Assembly (NCBI GenBank): GCA_955651875.1
Contig: CATPAP010000164.1
Location: 1 to 5,738 of the forward strand
Length of the DNA: 5,738 nt
Direction of reading: 5' to 3'
Origin: Candidatus Dormiibacterota bacterium
GTDB lineage: Bacteria > Chloroflexota > Dormibacteria > Aeolococcales > Aeolococcaceae
The position numbers and the translations under genes are program-made. Shown here in pieces: positions 5,443 through 5,738 of the stretch. The notes under the pieces are model-generated. The model made no database searches. It saw nothing but the letters and a program-made list of their open reading frames with translations, and was not told the origin of the DNA. Numbering within the stretch: the stretch's first letter is position 1; each line of letters begins with the position of its first letter.

Positions 5443-5456
5443 GCGACAGGGAGGTT

Positions 5457-5513
5457 CGACGACCGGGTTGAAGCGGGCGCGCCGAAGGCGGCGGCAGATG
5501 TCTCCGGTCGTCG
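5457..5513 (-). promoter_or_regulatory. Inverted repeat in the rpmH leader
   Basis: CGACGACCGG at 5457-5466 is exactly complementary to CCGGTCGTCG at 5504-5513. Wobble pairs could extend it by a base at each end. The 37-nt interval contains a smaller hairpin (CGCC, triloop GAA, GGCG; 5480-5490). In RNA made from the rpmH promoter this stem would begin about 6 nt after the expected transcription start and end 14 nt before the Shine-Dalgarno sequence. It could be a leader structure controlling L34 synthesis, or a DNA site between divergent promoters. Confidence 0.45.
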
Positions 5514-5526
5514 GAGTGGCCGGCGG

Positions 5527-5532
5527 AGTATA
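5527..5532 (-). promoter_or_regulatory. Probable -10 box of the rpmH operon
   Basis: On the minus strand this reads TATACT, five of six matches to TATAAT, in otherwise GC-rich sequence. Transcription would begin near 5519-5520, giving a leader of about 90 nt before rpmH. No convincing -35 hexamer is seen at 16-19 bp spacing (GTCCGG at 17). Confidence 0.5.
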
Positions 5533-5580
5533 GCAGCGAGGCCGCCGATCCGGACCGAGAGCGTGGACCGGCGAGGCCCG

Positions 5581-5609
5581 TTGTGGGCGCCCTGTCGCGT
5601 TGGTAGACT
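5581..5609 (+). promoter_or_regulatory. Possible plus-strand promoter toward dnaA
   Basis: TTGTGG (5581-5586) and TAGACT (5604-5609) are separated by exactly 17 bp and match the -35 and -10 consensus at three and four of six positions. Transcription would start near 5616 and run off the right edge, where dnaA is expected. The match is modest. Confidence 0.35.
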
Positions 5610-5682
5610 GCTCGCTGCTCCGGTGGGCGGCGCCCGCATCGTTACCCTCCCCATCGTTTCCGCCGGTGCGCTGTAGGTTCGC

Positions 5683-5691
5683 TTATCCACT
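5683..5691 (+). promoter_or_regulatory. DnaA-box-like site
   Basis: TTATCCACT differs from the DnaA box consensus TTATCCACA only at the last base. It lies in the intergenic region beside rpmH, which is where DnaA boxes for origin function or dnaA autoregulation are expected. Confidence 0.6.
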
Positions 5692-5714
5692 CTTGTGCAG
5701 ATCCTGTGCACAAG
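5692..5714. repeat. 8-bp inverted repeat with a second DnaA-box-like sequence
   Basis: CTTGTGCA (5692-5699) is exactly complementary to TGCACAAG (5707-5714), with a 7-nt spacer. The minus strand across 5705-5713 reads TTGTGCACA, one base from the TTGTCCACA form of the DnaA box common in GC-rich genomes. The repeat directly abuts the TTATCCACT site. It may be a pair of degenerate, oppositely oriented DnaA boxes or an operator. Confidence 0.4.
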
Positions 5715-5733
5715 CGGCGCGGCGGATATCTCC

Positions 5734-5738
5734 AGGAA
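5734..5738 (+). promoter_or_regulatory. Possible ribosome binding site at the window edge
   Basis: The window ends in AGGAA, which could be the Shine-Dalgarno sequence of a plus-strand gene starting within the next dozen bases, most likely dnaA by gene order. The start codon itself is outside the window. Confidence 0.25.

Larger units (their letters stand above)
5431..5738. other. Intergenic origin-side region between rpmH and (presumably) dnaA
   Basis: No coding frame here is convincing. The long minus-strand frame that crosses it and runs on to 5304 is out of register with rpmH and has no family signature. The region holds the rpmH leader and promoter, a possible plus-strand promoter, one DnaA-box-like site and an inverted repeat, each listed separately. 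No AT-rich unwinding element is visible, so if this is part of oriC, the melting region lies elsewhere. The usual bacterial layout places dnaA to the right, read on the plus strand. Confidence 0.6.

Noticed and set aside
5304..5711. Minus-strand frame of 135 codons across the rpmH leader
   Set aside because: It overlaps rpmH out of frame, crosses the promoter and DnaA-box region, and has no recognisable motif.
1..5738. tRNA, rRNA, CRISPR array, insertion sequence, prophage or defence genes
   Set aside because: I looked and saw no tRNA-like ends, spaced direct repeats, transposase or integrase motifs, or terminal inverted repeats. The window is filled by housekeeping genes.

Overview
This is a very GC-rich bacterial chromosomal window (by eye around two thirds G+C or more; not counted). 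It covers one flank of a chromosomal origin/dnaA region. The gene order rpmH, rnpA, yidD, yidC, khpB (jag) is the classic cluster beside oriC/dnaA, and the right edge carries DnaA-box-like sequences. The lineage is uncertain. The composition, a short actinobacterial-style YidC without a lipobox, and a near-perfect TATAAT placed for leaderless transcription would suit a GC-rich terrestrial group such as Actinomycetota, Dormibacterota or a Chloroflexota relative. I cannot decide between them.

Layout, left to right. Positions 1-221 have no gene I can support, but hold a 10-bp inverted repeat, a 10-bp palindrome and a TATAAT box. lepB (222-980, +) is a type I signal peptidase whose GTG start lies where transcription from that box should begin. 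Only 6 bp separate it from the convergent ndk (987-1448, -). Everything from 987 to about 5530 appears to be one minus-strand operon, read from the right: rpmH (5284-5430), rnpA (4892-5287), yidD (4614-4895), yidC (3580-4614), khpB (2806-3546), an M16 zinc peptidase (1523-2758, probably starting a little upstream) and ndk. The first four genes are chained by GTGA, ATGA and TGATG stop/start overlaps, which suggests translational coupling. Positions 5431-5738 are non-coding: a minus-strand promoter and structured leader for rpmH, a possible plus-strand promoter, and DnaA-box-like sites. dnaA probably starts just beyond the right edge.

How the genes fit together. rpmH and rnpA supply a ribosomal protein and the RNase P protein subunit. 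yidD and yidC work in membrane-protein insertion, and khpB is an RNA-binding protein usually found with them. The M16 peptidase and LepB are proteolytic enzymes; LepB removes signal peptides at the membrane. ndk balances nucleoside triphosphates. All are housekeeping genes, and I see no mobile element, defence system, CRISPR array or biosynthetic cluster.

The most unusual observations concern translation initiation. rpmH has no ATG, GTG or TTG: ATC stands at the expected Met, 8 nt after a GGAG. The M16 frame also shows family resemblance upstream of its first standard start codon. The rpmH leader contains a 10-bp inverted repeat that could be regulatory. These are testable leads rather than a demonstrated new system.
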